Source of the DNA: DATGLE01 sp035294325
GTDB lineage: Bacteria > Chloroflexota > Ktedonobacteria > Ktedonobacterales > Ktedonobacteraceae
Assembly: GCA_035294325.1 (NCBI GenBank)
Contig: DATGLE010000144.1
Coordinates: 1 to 64,000, forward strand
Direction of reading: 5' to 3'
DNA length: 64,000 nucleotides
The position numbers and the translations under genes are program-made. The notes beneath the pieces are model-generated. The model was not told where the DNA came from, searched no databases, and saw only the letters and a program-made list of their open reading frames with translations. Of this stretch, positions 46,199 to 54,897 are shown piece by piece. Each line of letters begins with the position of its first letter. The stretch's first letter is position 1.

Positions 46199-47149
46199 TC
46201 AGATCTCGATGCGCAGTACGCGAATATAGATAAGCGAGAGAATTGCTCCTACAACGATAATGAGCAGAGCAATCGCGCTGCCGTAGCCGATTTGATAGAA
46301 CTGGAACGCCTGTCGATATTGATAAATGGTCATCAATTCCGTACTGGCGTTCGAGCCTCCCGTCAGCACGAAGACCAGCGTGAAGTCCGAGAGCGTCGCC
46401 AGCGTAATGAGCAACAGATCGGTAGCAATCGAACCCTTGATCAAAGGCAGAATGACGTAGCGCACCCGCGACAGGATGCCAGCGCCATCGATGGAAGCGG
46501 CCTCCATCAGTTCCGAGGGAATGGATTCCAGCGCCGAGGCATAGAGCAGCATCGAGAAGGCCGTGCCACGCCAGGTGTTGGCGATGATGATCGAGATCGT
46601 AGGATACTCTTGCAGCCAGGCATGCTGGGGCCAGCCAAAGACCAGCATCAAAGAATTGAGCAGGCCCGGACTCAGCACGCTATTGGGGCCGCCGGCCAGG
46701 AACGAACTCCACAGGAAGCCGGCCACCACATCAGGAATAACCCAGGCGCAGATGATAATACCGCCCAGCACACCCTTGAAGATGCGGTTGCGATTGCGCA
46801 TCAGCAGCGCCAGTATAAAGCCCAGCACCGCCTGGCCGATGAGGGCCGAACCCACCAGGTAGGTAATCGAGACGCGCAGTGAGTTGAAAAACTCGTTGTC
46901 GTGGAGGATCTGGGCAAAATTTTGCCAGCCTACCCATTGGGGAGCGGCGGCGCCCACTCCTGTGAGCGACATATTGGTGAAGGAAACGTAGAAGGCCCAC
47001 AGCGCCGGTCCGATCATAAAGAGGATAATGACCAGGAAAGCGGGAGCCATGAACAGGATACCGATGCGCAAATGCTTGCGCTGCTGGCGGCTGGGCCGGG
47101 AGACAACCTTCGTGACAGTCTCAACCGGCGGCGACTGGACCTGCTGCAT
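46199..47149 (-). CDS. Carbohydrate ABC transporter permease, MalF/CUT1 type
   Basis: 316 residues from the ATG at 47149, preceded by GAGGAG. The upstream open frame to 47188 is not supported. An N-terminal cytoplasmic tail is followed by six spans, beginning LRIGILFMAPAFLVIILFMI. The EAA loop is MEAASIDGAGILSRVRYVIL. It pairs with the MalG-type permease downstream and the solute-binding protein upstream. The substrate is a sugar or sugar-like compound by family, not further defined. A GC-rich inverted repeat (CCGCGCAAGCGCGAGG, near 47180) lies between it and the binding-protein gene. Confidence 0.92.
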   Translation of the reverse strand: MQQVQSPPVETVTKVVSRPSRQQRKHLRIGILFMAPAFLVIILFMIGPALWAFYVSFTNMSLTGVGAAAPQWVGWQNFAQILHDNEFFNSLRVSITYLVGSALIGQAVLGFILALLMRNRNRIFKGVLGGIIICAWVIPDVVAGFLWSSFLAGGPNSVLSPGLLNSLMLVFGWPQHAWLQEYPTISIIIANTWRGTAFSMLLYASALESIPSELMEAASIDGAGILSRVRYVILPLIKGSIATDLLLITLATLSDFTLVFVLTGGSNASTELMTIYQYRQAFQFYQIGYGSAIALLIIVVGAILSLIYIRVLRIEI

Positions 47150-47259
47150 GCAACAACTCCTCACAAACAAGCTGCGCTCCCCGCGCAAGCGCGAGGAGCC
47201 TGCCCGGCGTGGCCGGCGCAGCTAGCAGTCTGCCGCACCGGCACAGCGCCGTATCAAGC

Positions 47260-48648
47260 CTATTTCCCAGGTTCGACGTTACTGGCTCCGGCAATGCTGG
47301 TCACTGCCTGCGTATAGGCATTGAGCGCGTCCTGGGGCGACTGGCCGCTCATCACATGCTGCATAGCCGCGTCGATCTGCGTCGAGATCTTGGGGTAGGC
47401 CGGGAAGCCCGGACGGAACTGCGTGAAACTAACCAGGCTGGTGAAGAACGAACTCAGCGGCACCTGCTGGTAGGCTGGCACCTGCGTGGCATCCTTGCGC
47501 GGCGAGATGTTGCCAACATCGACATCATAGCCCACCACGAGGTCGCGCTGCATCGCCGTCTTGAGCGCCTGGAAAGCCAGGTCCTTGTGCGATGACTTGG
47601 AACTGATCGAATAGGCCCAGCCACCCGAAAGCGTCACAAAGCCGGGCGCCTGCCCGTACTCGGTAGGCATCTTGGCGGTTCCCAGCACCTGCTGCCACTG
47701 CGGCCAGGGGGCGGCGCCGCTACTTGCCCAGTTGCTTGGCAGCCAGGAGCCATCGATATCAATAGCGAGCTTGCCCTGTGGCAATAACTGCTGGGCGATG
47801 GTATTTCCTGCCTGGGTTGAGAGCGCGATATCGTTGGTTGGTCCCAGCAGGTTTTTAGGATCGTAGACGGTCTGCACGAATTTGAGCGCGTCCAGCAATC
47901 CCTTGCTCGGGGCGATCCACTTGCCGGTGGAGTAGTCGTAGAGCGGATTGGCGGTGCCATACAGCAGCATCTCAAAGCCCTGCATGGTCGAAGCTTCATC
48001 CATCGGAATGCCCGAATAGAGGTTCATAGGAATAACGCCGGGCACTTTAGCCTTGATCGTCTTTGCGGCAGTAAGGATATCGTCCCAGTTTTTTGGCTGC
48101 CAGTCGGTGGGCAGCCCGGCCTTCTGGAAGATCTGCTTGTTGTACCAGATGAGGCGCACGTCGGTGCCGTCCATGACGCCGTAGTTGTGGCCGTTAAAGG
48201 TGGTGATCTTCTGCATACTGGGGAACCACTGCTGCTGGTATTCAGGCCAGGAGGAAAGGTACTGGTCCAGCGGAGCCAGGTAGCCGGCGGTCACATCAGA
48301 ACTGACCAGGAAACTGTCCTCGCGCACCAGGTCAGGAGCGGTGCTCGGCGAGCGCATCATCAGATCGATCTTGGTGTAGTAGTCGCCCTCGTCAGCGACA
48401 ACCGGCTCTAGCTTGAGTTCGACGTTGGGGTGCGAAGCCTCGAATTGCTGCTTAACCTTCTGCCACCAGATCTGTTCGTGGTAGGGCGGAGGTCCGAACT
48501 GCTGGAAAGCGACGGTGATGACGGTCTTGCCGCCGCTGCTGCTGCCGGTGGACGAGCCGCCGCAGGCTGCGAGCATCAGCAGCGAGGCGAGCACGGTGAG
48601 CGCGGAAACCAGCGAGAGCCATCCCGACTTCTGAAATAGATACCTCAT
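47260..48648 (-). CDS. ABC transporter extracellular solute-binding lipoprotein (family 1)
   Basis: 462 residues from the ATG at 48648, with AGGAGAGGC 3 bases upstream. The open frame to 48762 runs into the promoter region. A lipoprotein signal ends at LLMLAAC with C29 lipidated. A Ser/Gly linker and VITVAFQQFGPPPYHEQIWW (start of the mature fold, here VITVAFQQFGPP) follow. The fold is that of the sugar-binding SBP family 1: LAPLDQYL, GVMDGTDVRLIWYNK, LAIDIDGSWLPSNW and a late YPKISTQIDAAMQHVMSG. It is first in the operon SBP-MalF-MalG-ggt and is probably controlled by the divergent GntR/LacI regulator at 49094. Confidence 0.92.
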   Translation of the reverse strand: MRYLFQKSGWLSLVSALTVLASLLMLAACGGSSTGSSSGGKTVITVAFQQFGPPPYHEQIWWQKVKQQFEASHPNVELKLEPVVADEGDYYTKIDLMMRSPSTAPDLVREDSFLVSSDVTAGYLAPLDQYLSSWPEYQQQWFPSMQKITTFNGHNYGVMDGTDVRLIWYNKQIFQKAGLPTDWQPKNWDDILTAAKTIKAKVPGVIPMNLYSGIPMDEASTMQGFEMLLYGTANPLYDYSTGKWIAPSKGLLDALKFVQTVYDPKNLLGPTNDIALSTQAGNTIAQQLLPQGKLAIDIDGSWLPSNWASSGAAPWPQWQQVLGTAKMPTEYGQAPGFVTLSGGWAYSISSKSSHKDLAFQALKTAMQRDLVVGYDVDVGNISPRKDATQVPAYQQVPLSSFFTSLVSFTQFRPGFPAYPKISTQIDAAMQHVMSGQSPQDALNAYTQAVTSIAGASNVEPGK

Positions 48649-48749
48649 AACGCCTCTCCTTGTTAGATATAGTGTGGAACGAACTATAGAGGCAAGGGCG
48701 CCCAGATACGCCTGAGCATATGTGCATACATTTATGTTAATGAATATGA

Positions 48750-48759
48750 ACACATTTGT
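48750..48759. promoter_or_regulatory. Possible operator site 1 upstream of the binding-protein gene
   Basis: ACACATTTGT, an imperfect palindrome matching site 2 at 9 of 10 bases. It lies about 100 bases before the solute-binding-protein start on the minus strand. The motif ATACATTT also occurs beside both sites (48726-48733 and near 48912). AraR-type GntR/LacI hybrids bind ATTTGT-containing palindromes, which supports the guess. Confidence 0.4.
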
Positions 48760-48899
48760 CAATGCTTATGTCCGGTCTCTCCCCCTGGTATTTTGCCGGT
48801 AAAATATGTATAATAAAGTACACGCTATACTCTACAGCTTCTCCCACGCTGGCTGGCTCGGTATGTTTAATCAGACCACTGGCAACCAGGGGTAATGAA

Positions 48900-48909
48900 A
48901 CAAATTTGT
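48900..48909. promoter_or_regulatory. Possible operator site 2 between transporter and regulator genes
   Basis: ACAAATTTGT is a perfect 10-base palindrome about 185 bases before the regulator start and 250 bases before the transporter start. It may pair with site 1 for repression by looping. Otherwise the 445-base gap 48649-49093 contains a hairpin-less repeat copy (48949-49036) and a TATAAT at 49045-49050 that is a good -10 box for the regulator. Confidence 0.4.
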
Positions 48910-48948
48910 CTATACATTTCGGTGAGATGCTTATGCTGTAAAGTATCT

Positions 48949-49036
48949 AGAGCGTGCCTGATCCTCAAATGGCCTCGCCCTCCCGGGGCAGGGCCTTCGC
49001 GCGGCGGAGCCGCAGGCGCGAGCAGAGCAAAAGACA
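48949..49036. repeat. Collapsed repeat copy i, central hairpin missing
   Basis: The left terminal motif AGAGCGTGCCTGATCC at 48950-48965 and inner boxes GCGCGGCGGAGCCGC and AGGCGCGAGC are present. The two boxes are directly joined (48999-49023), with no palindrome between them. The right end (AAAGACACGATA) is weak. Compared with full copies of about 175-185 bp, this is about 88 bp. The simplest reading is deletion of the palindrome by recombination between the similar inner boxes. Confidence 0.65.
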
Positions 49037-49093
49037 CGATAGTATATAATTGGTAGTTGTCAGAAGTATTGGTTTTCTAAGGAAGCTTGTACG

Positions 49094-50251
49094 GTGCAAA
49101 GATCCGAAAAGAATCCCCCTGCGAAGGCGCTGTACTCTCAGATTCTTGATGAGGTTCGAAGGCGCATCCTGTCGGGGGAACTACCATTGGGGGCGCGCCT
49201 TCCTACTGAAATGGAGATGGCGCAGCAGTATCGCAGCAGTCGAGGAACGGTCCGTCAGGCGCTCAGTGTGCTGGTGAACGAAGGTCTGCTTGAGCGTATT
49301 CAGGGCAGCGGTACGTTTGTCCGCCAATCGCCGCTTGTCGCTGGAACGCGGACGCCGCAGCCTCAGCAGGCTCAGAAAAGCATCGGCCTGATCCTGTGCC
49401 GCGTCGGTGGTGAGCTGGATATGCATATATTGCTGGGAGCGGAACAGGCGGCAAAGCCCCGGGGCTATCAACTGAGCTTTGCTTACACCGAGGAAAACGC
49501 TCAGCAACTCGCTGTGGATATTGCGCGGCTGCGCGCCAGCACCGCAGGCTTGATTATCTTTCCGATCAGCGATACTCCTCACGATGCCACGCTTGCTCAG
49601 CTCAAGGCCGACAACTTCCCGTTTGTGCTCGTTGATCGCTACATCCCTGATCTCGATTGCGATTATGTGGTGTCGGACAACATTGGCGGTGCGTATCGCG
49701 CTACCGAGCATCTCCTGATCCTCGGTCACACGCGGATCGGATTTATGTATTCCGACCAGGGCAGCCTCCTGACAACCTCGGTGCGAGACCGCTGGGAGGG
49801 ATACCGCAAGGCGTTAAGAGAATATAATCTGCCCTATGATGAGACGCTTGTCTATCATAACGTGCCTGTTCCCGCTCCTGAACCGCCTAATGTCTACGAT
49901 GAGATCGTAACCAGCCCGCAGCGCCCAGATGCCTTCTTCACTGTCAACGATCCTACTGCTCTGGCTCTTTTCCAGGCCACGCAGCGGCACAATATCCGTG
50001 TCCCCGAGGATCTGGCGATAGTCGGTTTTGACAATGAAAGCTTTTCGGCCCTTCTCAGCACACCGTTGACCACCGTTGTCCAGCAGCGTGTAGAACTGGG
50101 CATGCGCGCCGCCACCCTGCTTATTAATCGTATCGAGGGGCAGGTTGTTGGCCCTTCAAGGCATATCGAACTGCCTACGAATCTAATAATCCGGCAATCG
50201 TGCGGCGCTCGCCTGCGCATCTTGAGCGCGGCCCCCACCGGGGAGGTATGA
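49094..50251 (+). CDS. GntR/LacI hybrid transcriptional regulator (AraR-like)
   Basis: 385 residues from a GTG with AAGGAAG upstream. The N-terminal GntR winged helix (about 10-78) has ALYSQILDEVRRRILSGEL, LPTEMEMAQQY, RGTVRQALSVLVNEGLLERI and GSGTFV. The C-terminal periplasmic-binding-like sensor domain of the LacI/GalR type (about 95-365) starts KSIGLILCRVGGELDM, with later FPFVLVDRYIPDLDCDYV and LAIVGFDNESFSALL. It probably represses the divergent SBP-MalF-MalG-ggt operon and itself, with a sugar as inducer (inference from position and family). Confidence 0.92.
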   Translation: MQRSEKNPPAKALYSQILDEVRRRILSGELPLGARLPTEMEMAQQYRSSRGTVRQALSVLVNEGLLERIQGSGTFVRQSPLVAGTRTPQPQQAQKSIGLILCRVGGELDMHILLGAEQAAKPRGYQLSFAYTEENAQQLAVDIARLRASTAGLIIFPISDTPHDATLAQLKADNFPFVLVDRYIPDLDCDYVVSDNIGGAYRATEHLLILGHTRIGFMYSDQGSLLTTSVRDRWEGYRKALREYNLPYDETLVYHNVPVPAPEPPNVYDEIVTSPQRPDAFFTVNDPTALALFQATQRHNIRVPEDLAIVGFDNESFSALLSTPLTTVVQQRVELGMRAATLLINRIEGQVVGPSRHIELPTNLIIRQSCGARLRILSAAPTGEV

Positions 50252-50269
50252 GCGCGCTGCTGCTCTTCT

Positions 50270-51130
50270 TTATTTCTCCCCCCAGGCGGCATGTAGATAT
50301 GTCAGGGCGCGGAAGTGCGCATCGCTCATCTCTGCCAGGGCACGCTCATAGAGGATATCCAGTTCCGCCTGCGTTGCCAGACCGCAGCGGATCAAATATG
50401 GCTGCATCAATTTCATTACCGTGCGCCAATCGTCGAATGCGCCCTGATGGCGTGGCATACCCGCCGAGTAATCGACGGCATATGCTTGCTCCTGAATGTG
50501 ATGAAAGCCCGCGTCGCGCAGCAGGTGCGCGTGCACGGCGGTGATGCCCATTTGATCGCCTTCTGACGTGAAGCAGTGACCGGCCATGCGCAGCGCCTGC
50601 GTTTGCAGGACGTTGTAGTGCGCGAGCGATGGGCTGGTGGTGATGCCCAGGCTCTCTCCTTCTGTGCTACAGATCAGTCCGCCCGGACGCAGCACCCGGT
50701 AGCCCTCGGCTATCAATCTGGGCCAGAGAGTAGTGGTGAGAAAGCCTGAGAGGAAGCGCATATGCACTATATCAAAGGCTTCATCGGAGAATTTTAGTGG
50801 CTGGCGCGCATCCATGACGATGAAGGAGGCGTTGTGAAGCTCCTGCTCGCGAGCGCTATGCTGCGCGTAGGCGATCATTATGCTGCTGAGGTCAATGCCG
50901 GTGATCTGGCTTTCAGGAAATTCGCGTGCCACCGACAGCGCCCACTCTCCGGGGCCGCAGCCGATGTCGAGAATCGCTGCCCCCGATGGGATATTCATGC
51001 GCTGCGGGAAAAGACCGAGCGCTATCGTTGCCTCGCGCGACTGCTTGGTCAGGCGAGCCATCTCCGCGACGTTCTCCGCGTCGATATGATAGGTTCCTTC
51101 TGGTTCAGGCTGGTCGATCTGCCGGGACAT
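50270..51130 (-). CDS. Class I SAM-dependent methyltransferase (UbiE/Methyltransf_25 type)
   Basis: 286 residues. The SAM motif I ILDIGCGPGEWALSVAREFP is at about 53-72, TGIDLSSIMI follows, and FDIVHMRFLSGFL is motif III-IV. The N-terminal lead (about 1-45, PEGTYHIDAENVAEMARL) and C-terminal helices match small-molecule methyltransferases rather than RNA or DNA enzymes. The substrate is unknown. It is convergent with the GntR/LacI regulator (19-base gap), and its start region faces hairpin copy j. Confidence 0.85.
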   Translation of the reverse strand: MSRQIDQPEPEGTYHIDAENVAEMARLTKQSREATIALGLFPQRMNIPSGAAILDIGCGPGEWALSVAREFPESQITGIDLSSIMIAYAQHSAREQELHNASFIVMDARQPLKFSDEAFDIVHMRFLSGFLTTTLWPRLIAEGYRVLRPGGLICSTEGESLGITTSPSLAHYNVLQTQALRMAGHCFTSEGDQMGITAVHAHLLRDAGFHHIQEQAYAVDYSAGMPRHQGAFDDWRTVMKLMQPYLIRCGLATQAELDILYERALAEMSDAHFRALTYLHAAWGEK

Positions 51131-51271
51131 ATATCCTCCTTGATGAAATGTGTGTGGTTTCCGCTGCTGCGTGCCGATGGATCCCGCTTCTTGCGGAATC
51201 CACGCTTATGATTATCTCATGCAATATCTCTATCCTACCACACCGGGGCAACGTATCAAGGGGGAAATACT

Positions 51272-51422
51272 GAGAGGGTGTCTGTACTCGGCGCCCTTCC
51301 CTCGATGGGCGTCCACACGGCTCCGTCGCACGATGGATGTATATAGTTTTGGGTGAAATACGCTTCGCGCATTTCACCCAAAACTATATATATAAAGCGA
51401 GCGCCGCAGACGCGAGCGAGGT
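51272..51422. repeat. Hairpin MITE-like repeat, copy j
   Basis: The left terminal motif GAGAGGGTGTCTGTACTCGG is at 51272-51291. The palindrome is 51340-51390 (24-bp arms with one mismatch, loop TTC, core GAAATACGC/GCGCATTTC). The boxes are CGGCTCCGTCGCACG on the left and GCGAGCGCCGCAGACGCGAGC on the right. It fills most of the 408-base divergent gap 51131-51538. No gene was found in the rest. Confidence 0.82.
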
Positions 51423-51538
51423 GCCGGGGAGCAGTACCCCCTTGAAGAAGGGAGTGATTTCTGGCGCCGGATCGGCTATAATGCAATGCCAGAGTACGTA
51501 TCCCGCCCGTAGCAAAAAAAGTTAAACATGGATGGCCT

Positions 51539-51745
51539 GTGAGATCAACGAAGAGGATGCTTTTAGGGGTGATTATCGCCTTGCTGGGCGTGGGCCTCGC
51601 ACAGCCAGAGATCATTGCATTTTTGTTCAGATCCGCCGGCGCTATGCCTTCCGTCGCGTTCGCAACGCTTTTACCGGTAGTTGCGCTGCTTTTGATTCTG
51701 GCGGGCGTGGTGATCGGCATTGTTGGCTTCTTTCAGAAGGATTGA
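51539..51745 (+). CDS. Small two-span membrane protein
   Basis: 68 residues from a GTG (RSTKRMLLGVIIALLGVGLA), or 62 from the ATG at 51557. Two hydrophobic helices (about 6-30 and 40-62) are joined by a short loop (SAGAMPSV), ending FFQKD. Positively charged N-terminus, no recognised family. It is a small inner-membrane protein of unknown role. Confidence 0.6.
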   Translation: MRSTKRMLLGVIIALLGVGLAQPEIIAFLFRSAGAMPSVAFATLLPVVALLLILAGVVIGIVGFFQKD

Positions 51746-51816
51746 AATTTTGCCCCTTATTCTCGATGGCTTCGCCCTGCTACTGATAATGCTTGTGCCT
51801 ACAAAACCAGAGATGG

Positions 51817-52683
51817 TTAACCCTGGACGATATCGGCCAGGCGTTTGATCTGATCGAGATCTGGAATACAGGGCCAGAGTATCAATTCATCGGCGCCAAT
51901 ATCGTTGTAGGTTTTAACCGCTGCCCGCACGGCATCGGGCGTTGAGGGCATTGTCTTCGCCATCTGCTGGACCATCGGTCCTAAAAAGGCGTAATAGTTG
52001 CCGAGGTAGCTCATAATCCCATCGGCGGCGTTCGGCCCCAGGCCATAATAGGTGCAGGCAACGAGCCGGGGCCGGCCTGCTTTACCTGCCTTCTGCCAGA
52101 CTTCCTCCGCCATATGGAAGAGCTGCGCGGCCTGCTCCGGTGCCGCACCGCCGCCGATGTAACCGTGTCCCCAGCGGGCAAGACGCTGGAGCGCCGCTGG
52201 TGTATAGCCGCCCAGCAGGATCTCCGGGCCGCCAGCCTGCGCCGGCGTGGGACCGATGCCGCCGATGGTATCGCTGACCGGTTGTCCCGACCAGACGCGC
52301 GTCATCAGCGCCAGTTGCTCATCCAACTGCTTCCCACGCCTGTGAAAAGATGCGGGCGCGGCCTGAAAGTCGTCCTCCCGGCCGCCGACGCCAAGACCCA
52401 GCGTGAGACGCCCGCCGGAGAGCGCGTCGAGGCTGGCGGCCTGCTTGGCGAGCATGCCGGGGTTGCGCAGGGGGGCGAGTAGAACGGTGGTCATCAGACG
52501 AATGCGACTGGTGACGCCCGCTGTGGCTGCCAGCGTGATCAATGGCTCATAGTTGCCGTAGACCAGGCGATCTATGATGCCCAGACTGGAAAAGTTCGCG
52601 GCCTCTGCCTGCCTTGCCCAGTCTAGAATCAGACTTCCCTGAACATCAGGAATGGTTGCCGGTAAACCAATACCGATCTTCAT
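51817..52683 (-). CDS. LLM-class flavin-dependent oxidoreductase
   Basis: 288 residues from the ATG at 52683, with GGAGG upstream. The longer open frame runs through the promoter and is rejected. A luciferase-like TIM barrel is shown by MKIGIGLPATIPDVQGS, RIRLMTTVLLAPLRNPGMLAKQAASLD (here LMTTVLLAPLRNP), GGRLTLGLGVGGREDDF (about 100-116) and GGYTPAALQRLARWGHGYI. The sequence suits an FMN or F420-dependent oxidoreductase of the actinobacterial/Chloroflexota LLM group. Cofactor choice is uncertain. A 39-residue ORF is coupled to its start by an ATGA overlap. Confidence 0.88.
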   Translation of the reverse strand: MKIGIGLPATIPDVQGSLILDWARQAEAANFSSLGIIDRLVYGNYEPLITLAATAGVTSRIRLMTTVLLAPLRNPGMLAKQAASLDALSGGRLTLGLGVGGREDDFQAAPASFHRRGKQLDEQLALMTRVWSGQPVSDTIGGIGPTPAQAGGPEILLGGYTPAALQRLARWGHGYIGGGAAPEQAAQLFHMAEEVWQKAGKAGRPRLVACTYYGLGPNAADGIMSYLGNYYAFLGPMVQQMAKTMPSTPDAVRAAVKTYNDIGADELILWPCIPDLDQIKRLADIVQG

Positions 52684-52799
52684 AAATAACCTCCAACTTT
52701 CTGTTTGTAAGCAACATAACAATTGTAATATGCTTTTAATTCCTCGGAAATATATCCCGTCTCGAGCAGGGCAGGCAAGTCGGTCCCCTTGCGTTTCAT
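52680..52799 (-). CDS. Small ORF translationally coupled to the LLM oxidoreductase
   Basis: 39 residues from the ATG at 52799 (MKRKGTDLPALLETGYISEE, then LKAYYNCYVAYKQKVGGYL), with GGAGAGCA directly before the start. Its TGA overlaps the ATG of the LLM gene (ATGA). The composition (Lys, Tyr-rich, helical) looks like real protein rather than a shadow frame. It could be a small partner, a leader ORF that controls LLM translation, or chance. No family recognised. Confidence 0.4.
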   Translation of the reverse strand: MKRKGTDLPALLETGYISEELKAYYNCYVAYKQKVGGYL

Positions 52800-52844
52800 T
52801 GCTCTCCAATAGCTCTGACTCGGTGCCATGCTTCCGGCACAAAC

Positions 52845-52996
52845 ACTTGCGAGCGCCACAAGCGCTCGCTTTTTTAGTTTGTTATGCAGAAAAATGCGCT
52901 TCGCGCATTTTTCTGCATAACAAACTAAATTCCAGGCGCGGCGGAGCCGCGCGACCAGCCAGCATGCGAAGGTGAGAACGCCGGGAATAAGGCACA
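52845..52996. repeat. Hairpin MITE-like repeat, copy k (reverse orientation)
   Basis: A 57-base perfect palindrome (52873-52929: 27-bp arms, loop TTC, core GCAGAAAAATGCGC/GCGCATTTTTCTGC). Here the GCGAGCGCCACAAGCGCTCGC box is on the left and GGCGCGGCGGAGCCGCGCG on the right, so the element is inverted relative to copies d and e. The right end, GAACGCCGGGAATAAGGCACACTCT, carries the terminal motif. It lies in the divergent gap between the LLM/sORF unit and the S53 peptidase. Confidence 0.87.
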
Positions 52997-53131
52997 CTCT
53001 CAACCCTCAAAGCTTTGTAGGAGCATGTCATGCTAAGTGCGCAAGCGATATTGACAAGCGCTATAGGGGCTGGTAATGTTGGATACCACTGAGCCATTTT
53101 CAGATTCGAGTTGTAATCGAAGGAGCATATC

Positions 53132-54748
53132 ATGGAGAACATAGCACCGCAAGGGTACAGCAGGCTTGCCGGCAGCGAGCGCTCGCTGCCAGCTCAGGCG
53201 CGCCAGATAGGGCCTGTAGATCCTGATGAGCCTGTTGAAGTCAGTTTGTATCTGCGGGATCCCGCGGATGGCAATATTGCCGGCGACAGCGAAACGTATG
53301 CTGCTCGGCCCGGCCAGCGCCTGACGCGGGCCGAGTATATCGCCAGGCATAGCGCCTCTCCTGAGGATCTGGCAAAAGTCGAAGCGTTCGCGCGCAGCCA
53401 TCAACTGACCGTCGTCGAGACCGATCCGGCCAGTCGAAAGGTTGTCCTGTCCGGCACGGCTGCCGCGATGCAGCAAGCATTCGCCACGCAGCTCCATCGC
53501 TACGAGTACGAGGGCAGGACATTCCGTGGCCGCACCGGCCACCTGCACGTTCCCAACGAACTTGAGCAGATCGTTGTTGGCGTTTTTGGACTCGATGACC
53601 GGCCCCAGGCCCGCCCGCATCTGCGCTACGTGGGTTCTACGGCGGTGGCTCCCAGGGTGAGTCCGCAGATCTCTTATACTCCGTTACAGATTGCCCGGCT
53701 CTACGATTTTCCCACCGGCGTCGATGGCAGCGGCGAATGTATCGCCATCATCGAGCTTGGCGGCGGTTACAACCAGCAGGACATCACCACCTATTTCCAG
53801 CAGCTGGGCATCCCCGCGCCGCAGGTGGTCAGCGTATCGGTTGATGGCGGGCAGAATAGTCCGACGGGGGATCCCAACAGCGCCGACGGCGAGGTGGCCC
53901 TCGATATTGAAGTGGCCGGCGGCATTGCGCCCGCCGCGCGTATCGCCGTCTACTTCGCGCCAAACACTGATCGTGGCTTCCTTGATGCTATCAACCAGGC
54001 GGTCCACGATACGACGAACAACCCATCGGTCATCTCGATTAGCTGGGGAGGGCCTGAGTCGAGCTGGACCACACAGGCAATGCAGGCGATGGATCAGGCT
54101 TTCCAGACGGCGGCCACGCTGGGCATCACAGTGTGCTGCGCGGCGGGCGACAATGGTTCGGGAGATGGCGTTGACGATCAGAAGGCGCACGTAGATTTTC
54201 CGGCATCGAGCACCTACGCTTTAGGTTGTGGCGGTACGCGGTTGGAAGGAACGAACAGCCAGATCACCAGCGAGGTTGTATGGAACGATGGCGCTGGCGG
54301 TGGCGCTACCGGCGGCGGCGTCAGCGACGTTTTTCCGCTTCCCGCCTGGCAGCAGCAGGCGAATGTGCCTCCTTCGGTCAACGATCAGCATGCCGGACGT
54401 GGGGTGCCGGACGTATCGGGGGATGCCGATCCGCAGACGGGATACCAGATCTATGTTGATGGACAGCAGGGCATCGTTGGCGGCACCAGCGCTGTTGCCC
54501 CGTTATGGGCAGGATTGATCGCCCTGCTCAATCAAAAGCGCGGGCAGGCAGTTGGCTACCTGAATCCCTTCCTCTATCAGAATTACCAGCAGCTTGCCCA
54601 GAGCAATGCGCTGCGCGATGTGACCAGCGGCAATAATGGGAGCTATGCGGCGGGGCCAGGCTGGGATGCCTGCACGGGCCTGGGTTCGCCCGACGGCGCG
54701 CAATTGCTCGCAGCGCTCACCACGACTTCAACACAGCCAGGATCATAA
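53132..54748 (+). CDS. S53 family serine-carboxyl peptidase (sedolisin/kumamolisin type)
   Basis: Acid-active endopeptidase. It has 538 residues, with GAAGGAGC upstream of the ATG. The pro-kumamolisin activation domain is at about 30-165, then the subtilisin-like catalytic domain. Catalytic E254 and D258 lie in DGEVALDIEVAGG, the oxyanion Asp D340 in CCAAGDNGSG, and Ser S453 in GGTSAVAPLWAGL. The C-terminal calcium site is LRDVTSGNNGSY with GWDACTGLGSP. There is no N-terminal signal peptide, as in kumamolisin itself. It probably degrades protein outside the cell or at low pH. It is followed by a 73-base perfect palindrome. Confidence 0.93.
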   Translation: MENIAPQGYSRLAGSERSLPAQARQIGPVDPDEPVEVSLYLRDPADGNIAGDSETYAARPGQRLTRAEYIARHSASPEDLAKVEAFARSHQLTVVETDPASRKVVLSGTAAAMQQAFATQLHRYEYEGRTFRGRTGHLHVPNELEQIVVGVFGLDDRPQARPHLRYVGSTAVAPRVSPQISYTPLQIARLYDFPTGVDGSGECIAIIELGGGYNQQDITTYFQQLGIPAPQVVSVSVDGGQNSPTGDPNSADGEVALDIEVAGGIAPAARIAVYFAPNTDRGFLDAINQAVHDTTNNPSVISISWGGPESSWTTQAMQAMDQAFQTAATLGITVCCAAGDNGSGDGVDDQKAHVDFPASSTYALGCGGTRLEGTNSQITSEVVWNDGAGGGATGGGVSDVFPLPAWQQQANVPPSVNDQHAGRGVPDVSGDADPQTGYQIYVDGQQGIVGGTSAVAPLWAGLIALLNQKRGQAVGYLNPFLYQNYQQLAQSNALRDVTSGNNGSYAAGPGWDACTGLGSPDGAQLLAALTTTSTQPGS

Positions 54749-54752
54749 GAGT

Positions 54753-54825
54753 TGGATTGATGGTAAAGCTGAGAGCGCGATACTGGCTGCGCCAGTATCG
54801 CGCTCTCAGCTTTACCATCAATCCA
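54753..54825. terminator. 73-base perfect palindrome after the S53 gene
   Basis: Arms of 35 bases (54753-54787 and 54791-54825) pair perfectly around TGC, starting 5 bases after the peptidase stop and ending 16 bases before the first possible start of the next gene. It lacks the GC boxes and terminal motifs of the MITE-like family, though its arms contain TGGATTGATGG, recalling the GGAT end of those arms. No T-run follows. It probably limits readthrough or stabilises the mRNA. Confidence 0.65.
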
Positions 54826-54897
54826 GACTAAATTTGTGTTATGATTAATCTGAGATTTGCATACACCTGGACAGTGCCTTTGAAAAGGGAGATTGCA

